A stretch of DNA of 64,000 bases, taken from the NCBI RefSeq assembly GCF_002858745.1, contig NZ_PJRO01000001.1, positions 248,001 to 312,000 of the forward strand, in the 5' to 3' direction. The translations under genes and the position numbers were made by a program. The notes beneath the pieces were generated by a model. The model had not been told where the DNA came from. It saw nothing but the letters and a program-made list of their open reading frames with translations, and made no database searches. Positions within the stretch are counted from its first letter, which is position 1, and every line of letters begins with the position of its first letter. Shown here in pieces: positions 46,501 through 59,014 of the stretch. Origin of the DNA: Mesorhizobium loti. GTDB taxonomy: Bacteria; Pseudomonadota; Alphaproteobacteria; Rhizobiales; Rhizobiaceae.

Positions 46501-46504
<4 letters not shown>
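45911..46504 (-). CDS. adk: Adenylate kinase
   Basis: Interconverts 2 ADP with ATP and AMP. 197 residues with the P-loop [10 protein letters not shown] at 7-16, [10 protein letters not shown] and [15 protein letters not shown]. The LID segment is short and lacks the zinc cysteines, giving a length below the 214 of E. coli. Its ATG overlaps the secY stop by 4 bases, the usual secY-adk coupling. Confidence 0.97.
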
Positions 46505-47841
<1,337 letters not shown>

Positions 47842-47936
47842 GGAAATTTCTCCGCCAGATGACGCGGGAGCGCCCGCTTCGGGCAGCGCCTATCACCGAG
47901 CACCGGACATAGGCTCGGCAATGCCAAGATGCAAGC

Positions 47937-47955
47937 GGCCGCGTCGAGCGCGGCC
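47937..47955 (-). other. Intercistronic hairpin, rplO-secY
   Basis: GGCCGCG, TCGAG, CGCGGCC: 7-bp GC-only stem 15 bases after the rplO stop, in the gap before secY. No T tract; it may protect or process the mRNA. Confidence 0.5.
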
Positions 47956-47969
47956 ACTTGTCTAAGATA

Positions 47970-48443
47970 TTATTCGGCAGATGCCTTTTCAGGCAGCTTG
48001 ACCGAACCGCCGGCCTTCTCGATCTTCTCTATGGCGGCCTTGGAGGCCCCAGCCACGTCGAAGGAGAGCTTGGCCTTCAGTTCGCCGTCCGAGAGGACGC
48101 GCACGCCGTCCTTGAGGCGGCGAATGACGCCAGCCTTGACGAGGGCCTCGCCAGTCACGGTCTCCTTGACATCAAGCTTCTTGGCATCGATCGCCGTCTG
48201 GATACGGGCGAGCGACACCGTGGCGAAGCTCTTGGCGAAGATGTTGTTGAAGCCGCGCTTCGGCAGACGGCGGTAGAGTGGCATCTGGCCACCCTCGAAG
48301 CCGTTGATGGCAACGCCGGAACGGGCCTTCTGACCCTTCACGCCGCGGCCAGCAGTCTTGCCAGAGCCCGAGCCGATGCCGCGTCCGAGACGCTTGCGAG
48401 CCTTGGTCGCACCGTCCTTGTCACGCAGGTCGTTGAGTTTCAT
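47970..48443 (-). CDS. rplO: Large ribosomal subunit protein uL15
   Basis: 157 residues, N-terminus [20 protein letters not shown], with [20 protein letters not shown] and [20 protein letters not shown] as the L15 signature. Begins 17 bases after rpmD. Confidence 0.98.
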   Translation of the reverse strand: MKLNDLRDKDGATKARKRLGRGIGSGSGKTAGRGVKGQKARSGVAINGFEGGQMPLYRRLPKRGFNNIFAKSFATVSLARIQTAIDAKKLDVKETVTGEALVKAGVIRRLKDGVRVLSDGELKAKLSFDVAGASKAAIEKIEKAGGSVKLPEKASAE

Positions 48444-48460
48444 TTTTCTTCTCCTGCGGC

Positions 48461-48658
48461 TTACTTCTCGTCCACAACGCGGACGAGATGCTGGACGGCC
48501 GCAATCATGCCGCGCACGGAAGGCGTATCTTCCAGCGTGCTCTTGCGGTGCATCTTGTTGAGGCCGAGGCCGACCAGCGTCGCGCGCTGTTCCTTCGGCC
48601 GACGGATCGGTGAACCGACCTGCTCAACGGTGACAGTCTTGGTAGCTTTCTTGGCCAT
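48461..48658 (-). CDS. rpmD: Large ribosomal subunit protein uL30
   Basis: 65 residues: [20 protein letters not shown] and [20 protein letters not shown] are diagnostic of L30. Between rpsE and rplO, the standard spc order. Confidence 0.97.
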   Translation of the reverse strand: MAKKATKTVTVEQVGSPIRRPKEQRATLVGLGLNKMHRKSTLEDTPSVRGMIAAVQHLVRVVDEK

Positions 48659-48681
48659 GTTGGTGGTCCCTCAGCTATCGA

Positions 48682-49251
48682 CTATTCATCAGCCGCAACG
48701 GCATTGCCGCGGCGAGCCTGAAGGGTCGAATACTTGATGCCACGCGCAGCAGCCACATCCTTCGGATGCATCTGGCGCTTCAGCGCGTCGAAAGTAGCGC
48801 GAACCATGTTGTACGGGTTCGACGAGCCCATCGACTTGGCGACGACGTCGTGCATGCCGAGCGTCTCGAAGACAGCGCGCATCGGGCCGCCGGCAATGAT
48901 ACCGGTACCCTGCTTGGCGGTGCGCAGCAGAACCTTGCCAGCGCCCCAACGTCCTTCGACGTCGTGGTGCAGCGTACGGCCGGAGCGCAGCGGCACGAAG
49001 ATCATCTCGCGCTTGGCCGATTCGGTGGCCTTGCGGATCGCTTCAGGCACTTCGCGTGCCTTGCCATGGCCGAAGCCGACGCGGCCCTTCTGATCGCCGA
49101 CGACGACGAGAGCGGCGAAGCCGAAGCGACGACCACCCTTCACCACCTTGGCGACGCGGTTGATGTGTACGAGCTTGTCGACGATACCGTCGTCGCGCTC
49201 TTCGCGGTCACGGCCACGGTCGCGGCCGCCTTCCCTACGTTCCTGTGCCAT
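48682..49251 (-). CDS. rpsE: Small ribosomal subunit protein uS5
   Basis: 189 residues. Arg/Asp/Glu-rich leader (residues 3-22), then [40 protein letters not shown] and [20 protein letters not shown]. The Arg-rich N-terminus is normal for the order. A 152-base gap with hairpins separates it from rplR. Confidence 0.98.
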   Translation of the reverse strand: MAQERREGGRDRGRDREERDDGIVDKLVHINRVAKVVKGGRRFGFAALVVVGDQKGRVGFGHGKAREVPEAIRKATESAKREMIFVPLRSGRTLHHDVEGRWGAGKVLLRTAKQGTGIIAGGPMRAVFETLGMHDVVAKSMGSSNPYNMVRATFDALKRQMHPKDVAAARGIKYSTLQARRGNAVAADE

Positions 49252-49295
49252 ATCCTAGTCCTTGTTCTTTTCCGGAAGCACGGGTTGCTGAAATG

Positions 49296-49321
49296 CCGGC
49301 GCCCCTTTTCGGGGTCGCCGG
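49296..49321 (-). other. Strong intercistronic hairpin, rplR-rpsE
   Basis: CCGGCG-CCCC, loop, GGGG-T-CGCCGG: ten paired positions with one bulge and a TTTTC loop. It is in the 152-base spacer before rpsE; a second shorter inverted pair, CCTTTC/GAAAGG, follows at about 49370-49395. No T tract on the minus strand. Confidence 0.55.
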
Positions 49322-49403
49322 CGGCGAAAAACTTGCGCCTTCTGCACGATCCGTTCCGAAATGTCAGCCCCCTTTCGAAGCCGGCTTTCGGAAAGGTTCA
49401 GCC

Positions 49404-49763
49404 TTAGAAGTTCAGGCCACCTTCGCGGGCGGCTTCGGCCAGCGCCTTGACGCGGCCATGATAGATGTACGAGCCACGATCGAAGACGACATCCTTGATG
49501 CCAGCCTTGACGGCGCGCTCGGCGACGAGCTTGCCCACGGCAGCTGCGGCGGCGCTGTCGGCACCGGTCTTCTTGGTCGCCTTGAAATCCTTCTCGAGCG
49601 TCGAGGCGGCGGCGATGGTGTGGCCGCTGGCGTCGTCGATCACCTGAACATAGATGTTCTTCGAGGTGCGGTGCACCGAAAGACGCGGGCGACCGTTGGC
49701 GACAGCCTTGATCTGGCGACGAATGCGCGCCGAACGGCGCAGGGTGGCTTCCTTGGTTGCCAT
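49404..49763 (-). CDS. rplR: Large ribosomal subunit protein uL18
   Basis: 119 residues: [39 protein letters not shown] and [20 protein letters not shown], the 5S rRNA-binding L18 layout. The gap to rplF (137 bases) is longer than usual. Confidence 0.98.
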   Translation of the reverse strand: MATKEATLRRSARIRRQIKAVANGRPRLSVHRTSKNIYVQVIDDASGHTIAAASTLEKDFKATKKTGADSAAAAAVGKLVAERAVKAGIKDVVFDRGSYIYHGRVKALAEAAREGGLNF

Positions 49764-49788
49764 AGTCGTAGTTCCTGCCTTGTAAGAC

Positions 49789-49836
49789 GGGGGTTGCCCT
49801 GTGCGGTAGGCTTTTCTCCTCCCGCGGCAACACCCC
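49789..49836 (-). other. Imperfect inverted repeat, rplF-rplR gap
   Basis: GGGGGTTGCC and GGCAACACCCC pair as a 10-bp imperfect stem with a long loop in the 137-base spacer between rplF and rplR. No T tract. Confidence 0.35.
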
Positions 49837-49900
49837 GTGGCGTTGCGTTTGTTTGGTCTGTCCTGTCCGAAAAGCCCGAAACTCTTCCGGGCCAGGCCTA

Positions 49901-50434
49901 TTACTTCTTCTTGCCTTCCTTGCGGACGATCTTCTCGCCAGCATAGCGCACGCCCTTGCCCTTGTAGGGTTCCGGGCCGCGATATTCGCGAATCTCGGCG
50001 GCGACCTGGCCGACCTGCTGCTTGTCGATACCCGAAACGGTGATTTCGGTCGGCTTGCCTACCGTGATCGTGATGCCCTGCGGGGTCTCATAAACCACAT
50101 CATGCGAGAAGCCGAGCGCCAGCTGCAGGTTCTTGCCCTGCATGGCAGCGCGGTAACCAACGCCAGTGATTTCGAGCTTCTTTTCGAAGCCGTCCTTCAC
50201 GCCGGTCAGGATGTTGACGATCTGGGTACGCGACATGCCCCACTTGGAACGCGCGTCCTTCGACTGATCGCGCGGTTCAACGGCGATCTGGCCTTCGTCC
50301 AGCTTGACCAGAACTTCGTCGTTGACCACGAAATTCAGCTCACCCTTCGGGCCCTTGGCCGTCACGGTCTGGCCGTTGACAGAAGCGGTCACACCAGCCG
50401 GTACCGAGACGGGTTTCTTACCAATACGAGACAT
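49901..50434 (-). CDS. rplF: Large ribosomal subunit protein uL6
   Basis: 177 residues: [20 protein letters not shown] at the N-terminus and [20 protein letters not shown] at the C-terminus, the L6 signature. Follows rpsH at 32 bases. Confidence 0.98.
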   Translation of the reverse strand: MSRIGKKPVSVPAGVTASVNGQTVTAKGPKGELNFVVNDEVLVKLDEGQIAVEPRDQSKDARSKWGMSRTQIVNILTGVKDGFEKKLEITGVGYRAAMQGKNLQLALGFSHDVVYETPQGITITVGKPTEITVSGIDKQQVGQVAAEIREYRGPEPYKGKGVRYAGEKIVRKEGKKK

Positions 50435-50466
50435 TTTCGCTCGTCCTTCCTATCTCAACTCGCCGA

Positions 50467-50865
50467 TCAGAAGATCTGGCAGAGGACTTCGCCGCCGACG
50501 TTCTGCTCGCGTGCTTCGTGATCAGCCATCACGCCTTTCGGGGTCGAAAGGATGGCAATGCCGAGGCCGTTGGCAACCTGCGGAATCGACTTGGCCGAAA
50601 CGTAGACGCGGCGGCCCGGCTTCGAAACGCGGGAAATTTCGCGTACGACCGGATTGCCGTCGAAATACTTCAGTTCGATCTCGATTTCCGACTTGCCGTT
50701 GTCGAAGTCGGTCTGGCTGTAATCGCGGATGTAGCCTTCCGACTTCAGCACGTCGAGAACACGGGCGCGCAGACGCGACGCCGGGGTCGACACCGACGAC
50801 TTCTTACGGCCGTAGGCGTTGCGGATGCGGGTCAGCATATCGCCGAGAGGATCGCTCAATGACAT
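50467..50865 (-). CDS. rpsH: Small ribosomal subunit protein uS8
   Basis: 132 residues: [20 protein letters not shown] and [20 protein letters not shown], with GGEVLCQIF at the C-terminus. In E. coli S8 represses the spc operon; whether this applies here is not visible. Confidence 0.98.
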   Translation of the reverse strand: MSLSDPLGDMLTRIRNAYGRKKSSVSTPASRLRARVLDVLKSEGYIRDYSQTDFDNGKSEIEIELKYFDGNPVVREISRVSKPGRRVYVSAKSIPQVANGLGIAILSTPKGVMADHEAREQNVGGEVLCQIF

Positions 50866-50877
50866 TTCTTGTCCTCC

Positions 50878-51183
50878 TTACCAGCTCGACTTGACCAGGC
50901 CTGGGATCTGGCCGGTGTTGCCGAGATCGCGAAGCGCGATACGCGAGACCTTGAGCTTACGATAGAAGGCGCGCGGACGGCCCGTGACTTCGCAGCGGTT
51001 ACGGATGCGGATCTTGGCCGAATTGCGCGGCAGGGCCGCGAGCTTCAGCTGGGCGCGGAAGCGCTCATCCATCGGCTTGGACTGGTCCATGACGATTTCC
51101 TTGAGGGCCTTACGCTTGGCAGCGTACTGATCCACAAGCTTGCGGCGCCGGTTGTTCTTTTCGACTGAGCTGGTCTTTGCCAT
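50878..51183 (-). CDS. rpsN: Small ribosomal subunit protein uS14
   Basis: 101 residues: [20 protein letters not shown] and [20 protein letters not shown]. The long form without the zinc CXXC motif. Confidence 0.98.
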   Translation of the reverse strand: MAKTSSVEKNNRRRKLVDQYAAKRKALKEIVMDQSKPMDERFRAQLKLAALPRNSAKIRIRNRCEVTGRPRAFYRKLKVSRIALRDLGNTGQIPGLVKSSW

Positions 51184-51210
51184 TTCAGATTTTTCCTTTG
51201 CTCGCTGCCG

Positions 51211-51780
51211 TTACTGGCGGAAGGGGAAGTTGAAAGCCTTGAGCAGCGCCCTGGCTTCGTCGTCCGTCTTCGCAGTCGTACAAACGATGATGTCCATGCC
51301 CCAGATCTGATCGACCTTGTCGTAGTTGATCTCCGGGAACACGAGGTGCTCCTTGATGCCCATGGCGTAGTTGCCACGGCCATCGAAGCTCTTCGGGTTC
51401 AAGCCGCGGAAGTCGCGAACGCGCGGCAGCGCGATGTTGACCAGGCGGTCCAGGAATTCGTACATGCGCTCCTTGCGCAATGTCACCTTGGTGCCGATCG
51501 GCATGTTCTCGCGAACCTTGAAGCCGGCGATCGACTTGCGGGCGCGGGTGATAACCGGCTTCTGGCCAGCGATCATCGCGAGGTCCTCGGCAGCGACCGA
51601 GGGCTTCTTGGAGTCGCCCGTGGCCTCGCCGACACCCATGTTCAGCACGATCTTGTCGATACGCGGAATCTGCATCTCGTTGTCGTACTTGAACTGCTCC
51701 AGCAGCGCCTTCTTGATGGTCTCATTATAGACCTGCTTCAGGCGCGGCGTGTTCTGCGCGGTTTGTGCTGCCTTAGCCAT
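51211..51780 (-). CDS. rplE: Large ribosomal subunit protein uL5
   Basis: 189 residues: [39 protein letters not shown] and [23 protein letters not shown] 51780 overlaps the rplX stop by 8 bases; an upstream in-frame start at 51879 lies inside rplX and is not conserved. Confidence 0.98.
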   Translation of the reverse strand: MAKAAQTAQNTPRLKQVYNETIKKALLEQFKYDNEMQIPRIDKIVLNMGVGEATGDSKKPSVAAEDLAMIAGQKPVITRARKSIAGFKVRENMPIGTKVTLRKERMYEFLDRLVNIALPRVRDFRGLNPKSFDGRGNYAMGIKEHLVFPEINYDKVDQIWGMDIIVCTTAKTDDEARALLKAFNFPFRQ

Positions 51781-52087
51781 TGATGACTTCTCCCGAGCGC
51801 TTGGCGACTCGTACCTTCTTGCCGTCCTTCTCAAGCTTGAAGCCGACGCGGGTCGGCTTGCCGTCCTTCGGATCGGCAACAGCGATGTTCGAAAGATGGA
51901 TCGGCGCTTCCTTGCGGATCAGACCACCCTGCTGCGCCTGGGTCTGGCGCTGGTGACGGACCACGACGTTGATGCCGCGAACAATGGCGGTGTCTTCCTT
52001 CGGCTGAACGGACACGACTTCGCCGGAGCGGCCCTTGTCCTTGCCGGAAAGCACGACGACCTTGTCGCCTTTGCGGATTTTTTGCAT
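51773..52087 (-). CDS. rplX: Large ribosomal subunit protein uL24
   Basis: 104 residues: [20 protein letters not shown] (KOW motif) and [19 protein letters not shown]. Between rplN and rplE. Confidence 0.98.
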   Translation of the reverse strand: MQKIRKGDKVVVLSGKDKGRSGEVVSVQPKEDTAIVRGINVVVRHQRQTQAQQGGLIRKEAPIHLSNIAVADPKDGKPTRVGFKLEKDGKKVRVAKRSGEVING

Positions 52088-52099
52088 TTCTCCGGCTCC

Positions 52100-52468
52100 T
52101 TACAGCACTTCAGGTGCGAGCGAGATGATCTTCATGTGGTTCTTCGCGCGAAGTTCGCGCGGAACCGGCCCGAAGATACGGGTGCCCACCGGCTCTTTCT
52201 TGTTGTCGACGAGAACGGCTGCGTTCTTGTCGAAACGGATCACGCTGCCGTCCGGACGACGGATGTCCTTGGCCGTGCGAACCACGACCGCCTTCATCAC
52301 ATCACCCTTCTTCACGCGGCCGCGCGGAATAGCTTCCTTGATCGACACCACGATGATGTCGCCAACCGAGGCGTACTTCCGCTTCGAGCCGCCCAGCACC
52401 TTGATGCACATGACACGACGGGCGCCGGAGTTATCCGCGACGTCGAGGTTTGTTTGCATCTGAATCAT
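52100..52468 (-). CDS. rplN: Large ribosomal subunit protein uL14
   Basis: 122 residues with [20 protein letters not shown] and [20 protein letters not shown]. First gene of the spc unit. Confidence 0.98.
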   Translation of the reverse strand: MIQMQTNLDVADNSGARRVMCIKVLGGSKRKYASVGDIIVVSIKEAIPRGRVKKGDVMKAVVVRTAKDIRRPDGSVIRFDKNAAVLVDNKKEPVGTRIFGPVPRELRAKNHMKIISLAPEVL

Positions 52469-52542
52469 GACTGGCCGCCTTCTTCTTCGCTATCGGGATG
52501 GACTCAAAAAGCCCCTCCCCGGTCTGTCCAAAATTCGTTTCG

Positions 52543-52782
52543 TTACGCCTGATCGGAACCGATCACGACCCAGCGCTTATCCTTGGAAATCGGAGCCGAT
52601 TCCTGGATAGACACCTGGTCGCCCACCTTGTGGGTGTTGTTCTCGTCATGCGCCTTGTACTTCTTCGACATGCGCACGGTCTTCTTCATCACCGGGTGGG
52701 TGAAGCGACGCTCGACCTTGACGACGACCGTCTTCTCGTTCTTGTCGCTGACGACGGTGCCCTGCAGGATGCGCTTTGGCAT
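52543..52782 (-). CDS. rpsQ: Small ribosomal subunit protein uS17
   Basis: 79 residues: [20 protein letters not shown] and [20 protein letters not shown]. Last gene of the S10 unit. Confidence 0.98.
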   Translation of the reverse strand: MPKRILQGTVVSDKNEKTVVVKVERRFTHPVMKKTVRMSKKYKAHDENNTHKVGDQVSIQESAPISKDKRWVVIGSDQA

Positions 52783-52793
52783 GATTCTCGTCC

Positions 52794-52994
52794 TTATGCC
52801 TTCTTGGCCGCTGCTTTTTCAGCAGCGATGGTCTTGATGCGCGCGATGTCCTTGCGGACCTGCTTCACGCGCGCGGTCTTTTCGAGCTGGCCGGTAGCCT
52901 TCTGAAAGCGCAGGTTGAACTGCTCCTTCTTCAGGTTGGCAAGGTCAGTGTCGAGCTCGTCGACGGTCTTCATACGTACATCAGAGGCCTTCAT
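52794..52994 (-). CDS. rpmC: Large ribosomal subunit protein uL29
   Basis: 66 residues: [20 protein letters not shown] and [20 protein letters not shown], the helical hairpin of L29. Confidence 0.97.
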   Translation of the reverse strand: MKASDVRMKTVDELDTDLANLKKEQFNLRFQKATGQLEKTARVKQVRKDIARIKTIAAEKAAAKKA

Positions 52995-53008
52995 CGCCTA
53001 GCCCTTTC

Positions 53009-53422
53009 TTATTCTGCAATGCGCTGCACGAAGCGCGTGCGAACCGAGAGCTTGGCGGCGCCGAGGCGCAACGCCTCGCGAGCGATCTCTTCCGACACAC
53101 CGTCGATCTCGAACATGACGCGGCCCGGCTTGACGCGGCAAGCCCAGTAGTCGACCGCGCCCTTACCCTTACCCATGCGGACTTCGGTTGGCTTCGAGGT
53201 CACCGGAACGTCCGGGAACACACGGATCCAAACCCGGCCGGCGCGCTTCATCTCGCGGGTGATCGCGCGGCGTGCCGCCTCGATCTCACGCGCTGTGACG
53301 CGGTTCGGCTCCAGCGCCTTCAGTCCGAAGCCGCCGAAATCCAGGTTGGTGCCACCCTTCGCGGTGCCGTGGATGCGGCCCTTGAACTGCTTACGGAACT
53401 TTGTGCGCTTTGGCTGCAGCAT
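53009..53422 (-). CDS. rplP: Large ribosomal subunit protein uL16
   Basis: 137 residues: [25 protein letters not shown]-like [20 protein letters not shown] and [20 protein letters not shown]. Standard length. Confidence 0.98.
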   Translation of the reverse strand: MLQPKRTKFRKQFKGRIHGTAKGGTNLDFGGFGLKALEPNRVTAREIEAARRAITREMKRAGRVWIRVFPDVPVTSKPTEVRMGKGKGAVDYWACRVKPGRVMFEIDGVSEEIAREALRLGAAKLSVRTRFVQRIAE

Positions 53423-53449
53423 CGTTCTAACTCCAAATTCCCTTGCCTA

Positions 53450-54172
53450 TCAGGCGTTTTCGCGACGACGGCTGCGCTCGGAGCGCTCACCGCCCTGCGA
53501 ATGATCGCCTTCGGTGGCCCGACGTTCCGAAGCCATCGGGTCGTGCTCGAGGATCTCGCCCTTGAACACCCACACCTTGACGCCGCAGATGCCGTAGGCG
53601 GTCTGGGCTTCGGCGGTGCCGTAGTCGACATCGGCGCGCAGCGTATGCAGCGGCACACGGCCTTCACGGTACCATTCCATGCGGGCGATTTCGGCGCCGC
53701 CAAGACGGCCCGAGCAGTTGATGCGGATGCCTTCGGCACCGAGACGCATGGCCGACTGCACGGCGCGCTTCATGGCGCGACGGAAAGCAATACGACGCTC
53801 GAGCTGCTGGGCAATCGACTGCGCGACCAGCGTCGCGTCGGTCTCCGGCTTGCGCACTTCGACGATGTTGAGATGCGTTTCGGACTGCGTCATCTCCGTC
53901 AGCTTCTTGCGCAGCTTCTCGATGTCGGCGCCCTTCTTGCCGATGATCAGACCCGGGCGAGCAGCGTGAATGGTCACGCGGCACTTCTTGTGTGGACGCT
54001 CGATGACGATCTTGGAGATCGCGGCCTGCTTGAGTTCCTTCTCAAGATATTCGCGGATCTTCAGGTCTTCATGCAGCAGCTTGCCGTACTCGCCGGTGTT
54101 TGCGTACCAGCGCGAGTCCCAGGTGCGGTTGATGCCGAGACGGAGACCGATCGGATTGATTTTCTGACCCAT
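53450..54172 (-). CDS. rpsC: Small ribosomal subunit protein uS3
   Basis: 240 residues: [20 protein letters not shown] and a KH domain with [40 protein letters not shown] near the C-terminus. One-base overlap with rplV (TAATG). Confidence 0.98.
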   Translation of the reverse strand: MGQKINPIGLRLGINRTWDSRWYANTGEYGKLLHEDLKIREYLEKELKQAAISKIVIERPHKKCRVTIHAARPGLIIGKKGADIEKLRKKLTEMTQSETHLNIVEVRKPETDATLVAQSIAQQLERRIAFRRAMKRAVQSAMRLGAEGIRINCSGRLGGAEIARMEWYREGRVPLHTLRADVDYGTAEAQTAYGICGVKVWVFKGEILEHDPMASERRATEGDHSQGGERSERSRRRENA

Positions 54173-54561
54173 TATGCGGCCTCCCCTTTCTCTTCAACCT
54201 CACGCACGACAATCGTGAGGTGCGAAAACGGCTTCTCGATACGGCTGGCGCGACCGCGTCCACGAGCGTGGAAACGCTTCATGACGATCGACTTGCCGAC
54301 ATAGGCCTCAGCCACGATCAGCGCGTCGACATCGAGGTCGTGGTTGTTTTCCGCGTTGGCGATCGCCGATTCCAGCGTCTTCTTCACGGTGTCCGAAATC
54401 CGCTTGCGCGAGAATTCCAGATCATTGAGCGCAGCCGCAACCTTCTTGCCGCGGATCATCGCGGCAACCAGGTTCAGCTTCTGCGGGCTGATACGGATCG
54501 TGCGCAGGACGGCACGAGCCTCGTTGTCAGCAAGCCTGCGCGGAGCTTTGGCCTTGCCCAT
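54172..54561 (-). CDS. rplV: Large ribosomal subunit protein uL22
   Basis: 129 residues: [20 protein letters not shown] and [20 protein letters not shown], including the exit-tunnel hairpin region. No macrolide-resistance change is obvious to me. Confidence 0.97.
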   Translation of the reverse strand: MGKAKAPRRLADNEARAVLRTIRISPQKLNLVAAMIRGKKVAAALNDLEFSRKRISDTVKKTLESAIANAENNHDLDVDALIVAEAYVGKSIVMKRFHARGRGRASRIEKPFSHLTIVVREVEEKGEAA

Positions 54562-54564
54562 GAT

Positions 54565-54843
54565 TTACTTCCTCTTCGCTTTCTTATCCGCGCCGTGACC
54601 GTAATAGGTCCGGGTCGGAGCGAATTCACCGAACTTGTGGCCGACCATGTCCTCGTTCACGGAGACCGGGACGTGCTTCTGGCCGTTGTAAACACCGAAG
54701 GTGAGACCGACAAACTGCGGCAGGATGGTGGAGCGGCGGCTCCACATCTTGATCACCTCACTACGACCACCTTCACGAACCTTGTCCACCTTCTTCAGAA
54801 GGTAGCCGTCGACGAAGGGGCCTTTCCAAATCGAACGAGTCAC
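54565..54843 (-). CDS. rpsS: Small ribosomal subunit protein uS19
   Basis: 92 residues: [20 protein letters not shown] and [20 protein letters not shown]. Start codon is GTG (54843), the only non-ATG start in the ribosomal cluster I noticed. Confidence 0.98.
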   Translation of the reverse strand: MTRSIWKGPFVDGYLLKKVDKVREGGRSEVIKMWSRRSTILPQFVGLTFGVYNGQKHVPVSVNEDMVGHKFGEFAPTRTYYGHGADKKAKRK

Positions 54844-54859
54844 TTGGCGTTACCTCTTC

Positions 54860-55693
54860 TTAGCTCTTGCGCTGATGGCGCGAGCGCACAATGAATTTAT
54901 CGGTCGCCTTGTTGGACCGCGTCTTCTTGCCCTTGGTGGGCTTGCCCCACGGGGTGACCGGATGGCGGCCACCCGACGTGCGGCCTTCACCACCGCCATG
55001 CGGATGGTCGACCGGGTTCATGGCAACGCCGCGGTTATGCGGACGCTTACCGCGCCACACCGTACGGCCGGCCTTGCCGTCGTTGATGTTGCCGTGGTCA
55101 GGGTTCGACACCGCGCCGACGGTCGCAAAGCACGAGCCATGCACGATGCGCTGCTCGCCCGAGTTCAGGCGCAGGATCGCCATGCCCTGATCGCGACCGA
55201 CGAGCTGGGCATATGCACCAGCCGAACGGGCAACCTGGCCGCCCTTGCCGGGCTTCAACTCGATGTTGTGCACGATGGTGCCCACCGGCATGGCCGAGAG
55301 CGGCATCGCATTGCCGGGCTTCACGTCGACCGATTCACCAGCCACAACCTTGTCACCGGCCTGCAGACGCTGCGGGGCGATGATGTAGTTCAGCTCGCCA
55401 TCCTCATACTTGATGAGAGCGATGAAAGCGGTACGGTTCGGATCGTATTCCAGGCGCTCGACCGTGCCGACCACGTCGAACTTGCGACGCTTGAAGTCGA
55501 TGATGCGGTACGTGCGCTTGTGACCGCCGCCGATGAAGCGGGCCGTGATGCGACCGTAGTTGTTTCGGCCGCCCGACTTGGTCAGGCCTTCGGTCAGGCC
55601 CTTGACGGGCTTGCCCTTGTGGAGGCCCGAGCGGTCGACGATGACCAACTGGCGGGTGCTCGGCGTTATCGGGTTATATTTCTTCAGTGCCAT
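54860..55693 (-). CDS. rplB: Large ribosomal subunit protein uL2
   Basis: 277 residues: [40 protein letters not shown] with the peptidyl-transferase-associated His-rich loop, and [20 protein letters not shown]. Confidence 0.98.
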   Translation of the reverse strand: MALKKYNPITPSTRQLVIVDRSGLHKGKPVKGLTEGLTKSGGRNNYGRITARFIGGGHKRTYRIIDFKRRKFDVVGTVERLEYDPNRTAFIALIKYEDGELNYIIAPQRLQAGDKVVAGESVDVKPGNAMPLSAMPVGTIVHNIELKPGKGGQVARSAGAYAQLVGRDQGMAILRLNSGEQRIVHGSCFATVGAVSNPDHGNINDGKAGRTVWRGKRPHNRGVAMNPVDHPHGGGEGRTSGGRHPVTPWGKPTKGKKTRSNKATDKFIVRSRHQRKS

Positions 55694-55716
55694 TGTCGTT
55701 GTCCTCGCGGCCTAGC

Positions 55717-56010
55717 TCAGAGACCCGTCGCGACGTCGATCGACTGGCCATCGGCCAGCGTCACCACTGCTCGCTTGACGTCGCCCTGGCGGCCGATCGT
55801 GCCGCGGAAGCGCTTCACCTTGCCCTTGCGGAGCAGGGTATTCACAGCCGTTACCTTGACGCCGAACAGCGCCTCGACAGCTGCCTTGATCTCCGGCTTC
55901 GACGCCTTCTTGGCGACGTTGAAGACCACCTGGTTGTTCTCGGAGGCCATAGTCGACTTTTCAGTGATCGCCGGCGAGACGATCACGTCGTAATGACGAA
56001 GGTCGGTCAT
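55717..56010 (-). CDS. rplW: Large ribosomal subunit protein uL23
   Basis: 97 residues: [20 protein letters not shown] and [20 protein letters not shown]. Four-base overlap with the rplD stop. Confidence 0.98.
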   Translation of the reverse strand: MTDLRHYDVIVSPAITEKSTMASENNQVVFNVAKKASKPEIKAAVEALFGVKVTAVNTLLRKGKVKRFRGTIGRQGDVKRAVVTLADGQSIDVATGL

Positions 56011-56627
56011 TTGAAGCGCTCCTCGAGAGCCTCGACGGCGGCCTTGGAAAGGACCAGCGTGCCGCGGCGCAGAATGTCGTAGACGTTGATGCCCTGGATG
56101 GGCAGCACGTCGATGTTCGGGATGTTTGAAGCAGCCCGCTTGAAGCCCTGATCGACTTCGGCGCCGCCGATGAACAGAGCGTTGGTCAGGCCGAGCGACG
56201 CGAAGTTCTCGACCAGAGCCTTGGTCTTGGCTTCAGTCAGCTTCAAATCGTCGACAACGATGAGCGACGAGCTCTTCGCCTTGGCCGACAGCGCATGCTT
56301 GATGCCAAGCGCACGAACCTTCTTCGGCAGATCGTGCTCGTGGCTGCGAACGACCGGGCCATGAGCCTTGCCGCCGCCGCGGAACTGCGGAGCACGGGCC
56401 GAATGGTGACGGGCGCGGCCGGTACCCTTCTGCTTGTACATCTTGGCGCCGGTGCGGGCGACGTCGGCGCGACCCTTGGCCTGATGGGTACCCTGCTGCT
56501 TCTTGGCAAGCTGCCAGCGAACGACGCGGGCGAGGATGTCTTCGCGGGGCTCAAGGCCGAAGATCTCTTCCGAGAGCTTCACCTTGCCGGCATCCTTGCC
56601 GGCGAGCGTGGTGATCTTGAGGTCCAT
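56007..56627 (-). CDS. rplD: Large ribosomal subunit protein uL4
   Basis: 206 residues: [20 protein letters not shown] and [20 protein letters not shown], the L4 tunnel loop region. L4 represses the S10 operon in E. coli; no such leader hairpin is evident here. One-base overlap with rplC (TAATG). Confidence 0.98.
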   Translation of the reverse strand: MDLKITTLAGKDAGKVKLSEEIFGLEPREDILARVVRWQLAKKQQGTHQAKGRADVARTGAKMYKQKGTGRARHHSARAPQFRGGGKAHGPVVRSHEHDLPKKVRALGIKHALSAKAKSSSLIVVDDLKLTEAKTKALVENFASLGLTNALFIGGAEVDQGFKRAASNIPNIDVLPIQGINVYDILRRGTLVLSKAAVEALEERFK

Positions 56628-57340
56628 TATTCCGCTCCCTCGGTGGCCGGAGCCTGATTGTTGGCGGCGGCGCGGATTGCGGCCGGCTTCGGCGCGTTGG
56701 CGGGCAGCGCCACCTTGGCGGCGTCGCGCACCAGGATCCAGGCGCCCTTGGTGCCCGGAACCGCGCCACGAATGAGGATCAGGCCGCGATCGGCGTCGGT
56801 CGAAACGACCTCGACGTTCTGCGTGGTCACCCGGGTAGCACCCATGTGGCCGGCCATCTTCTTACCTTTGAACACCTTGCCCGGGTCCTGGCGCTGACCA
56901 GTCGAGCCGTGCACGCGGTGCGACAGTGAGTTACCGTGGGTAGCGCGGCCACCACCAAAATGGTGGCGCTTGATGACACCCTGGAAACCCTTACCAGTCG
57001 AAGTGCCGGTGACGTCCACTTTCTGACCGGCGACGAAGTGGTCGACAGTCAGTTCTGCGCCGACGTCCAGCAAGTTGTCCGGCGAAACGCGGAACTCGGC
57101 AACCTTGGCCTTGGGCTCCACGGAGGCGGCGGCGAAATGACCGCGCATGGCCTTCGACGTGTTCTTGACCTTGGCAAGCCCGACGCCGAGCTGAACGGCG
57201 GTATAGCCATTCTTTTCCTGCGTGCGCTGTGCGACGACCTGGCAGCTCTCCATGCGGAGAACGGTAACGGGGACATGCTCGCCGGCATCATTGTAGATGC
57301 GGGTCATTCCCACCTTCTGTGCAATTACACCTGAACGCAT
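56627..57340 (-). CDS. rplC: Large ribosomal subunit protein uL3
   Basis: 237 residues: [40 protein letters not shown] and [20 protein letters not shown]. Confidence 0.98.
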   Translation of the reverse strand: MRSGVIAQKVGMTRIYNDAGEHVPVTVLRMESCQVVAQRTQEKNGYTAVQLGVGLAKVKNTSKAMRGHFAAASVEPKAKVAEFRVSPDNLLDVGAELTVDHFVAGQKVDVTGTSTGKGFQGVIKRHHFGGGRATHGNSLSHRVHGSTGQRQDPGKVFKGKKMAGHMGATRVTTQNVEVVSTDADRGLILIRGAVPGTKGAWILVRDAAKVALPANAPKPAAIRAAANNQAPATEGAE

Positions 57341-57399
57341 CGGTTCATCTTCCTTCAGAGGAGCAGGTCGGGTTGCCCCGCCGGCTCATGGTTCAGCTC

Positions 57400-57708
57400 T
57401 TAGAGCTTGATTTCGACGTCCACGCCGGCGGCCAGATCGAGCTTCATCAGCGCGTCAACCGTCTGCGGGGTCGGGTCCACGATATCGAGCAAGCGCTTGT
57501 GGGTGCGCATCTCGAACTGCTCGCGGCTCTTCTTGTCGACGTGCGGCGAACGGTTGACCGTGAACTTCTCGATGCGCGTCGGCAGCGGGATCGGTCCGCG
57601 GACGTTAGCGCCGGTGCGCTTGGCCGTGGAAACGATTTCCCGGGTCGAAGCATCGAGCACGCGGTGATCGAACGCTTTAAGTCGGATGCGGATATTCTGT
57701 CCGTTCAT
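57400..57708 (-). CDS. rpsJ: Small ribosomal subunit protein uS10 (NusE)
   Basis: 102 residues: [20 protein letters not shown] and [20 protein letters not shown]. Also the partner of NusB, which is encoded at 35731 in this window. Confidence 0.98.
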   Translation of the reverse strand: MNGQNIRIRLKAFDHRVLDASTREIVSTAKRTGANVRGPIPLPTRIEKFTVNRSPHVDKKSREQFEMRTHKRLLDIVDPTPQTVDALMKLDLAAGVDVEIKL

Positions 57709-57734
57709 GCGTCTATTCCTTGTTCTGGCGCGGC

Positions 57735-57754
57735 GCGGGCGTATTCCCGCCCGC
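57735..57754 (-). other. Intercistronic hairpin, tuf-rpsJ
   Basis: GCGGGCG, six bases, CGCCCGC: 7-bp GC stem in the 65-base gap after tuf. No T tract, so more likely an mRNA processing or stability element than a terminator. Confidence 0.5.
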
Positions 57755-57773
57755 GACAGATCTTTGGTTCTTC

Positions 57774-58949
<1,176 letters not shown>

Positions 58950-59014
58950 GTGAGGTCTCCATTTCCTGCATGCCCGAAGGCGTTAAACCTGGTTACTGAC
59001 GCAATTCCTCGGAA

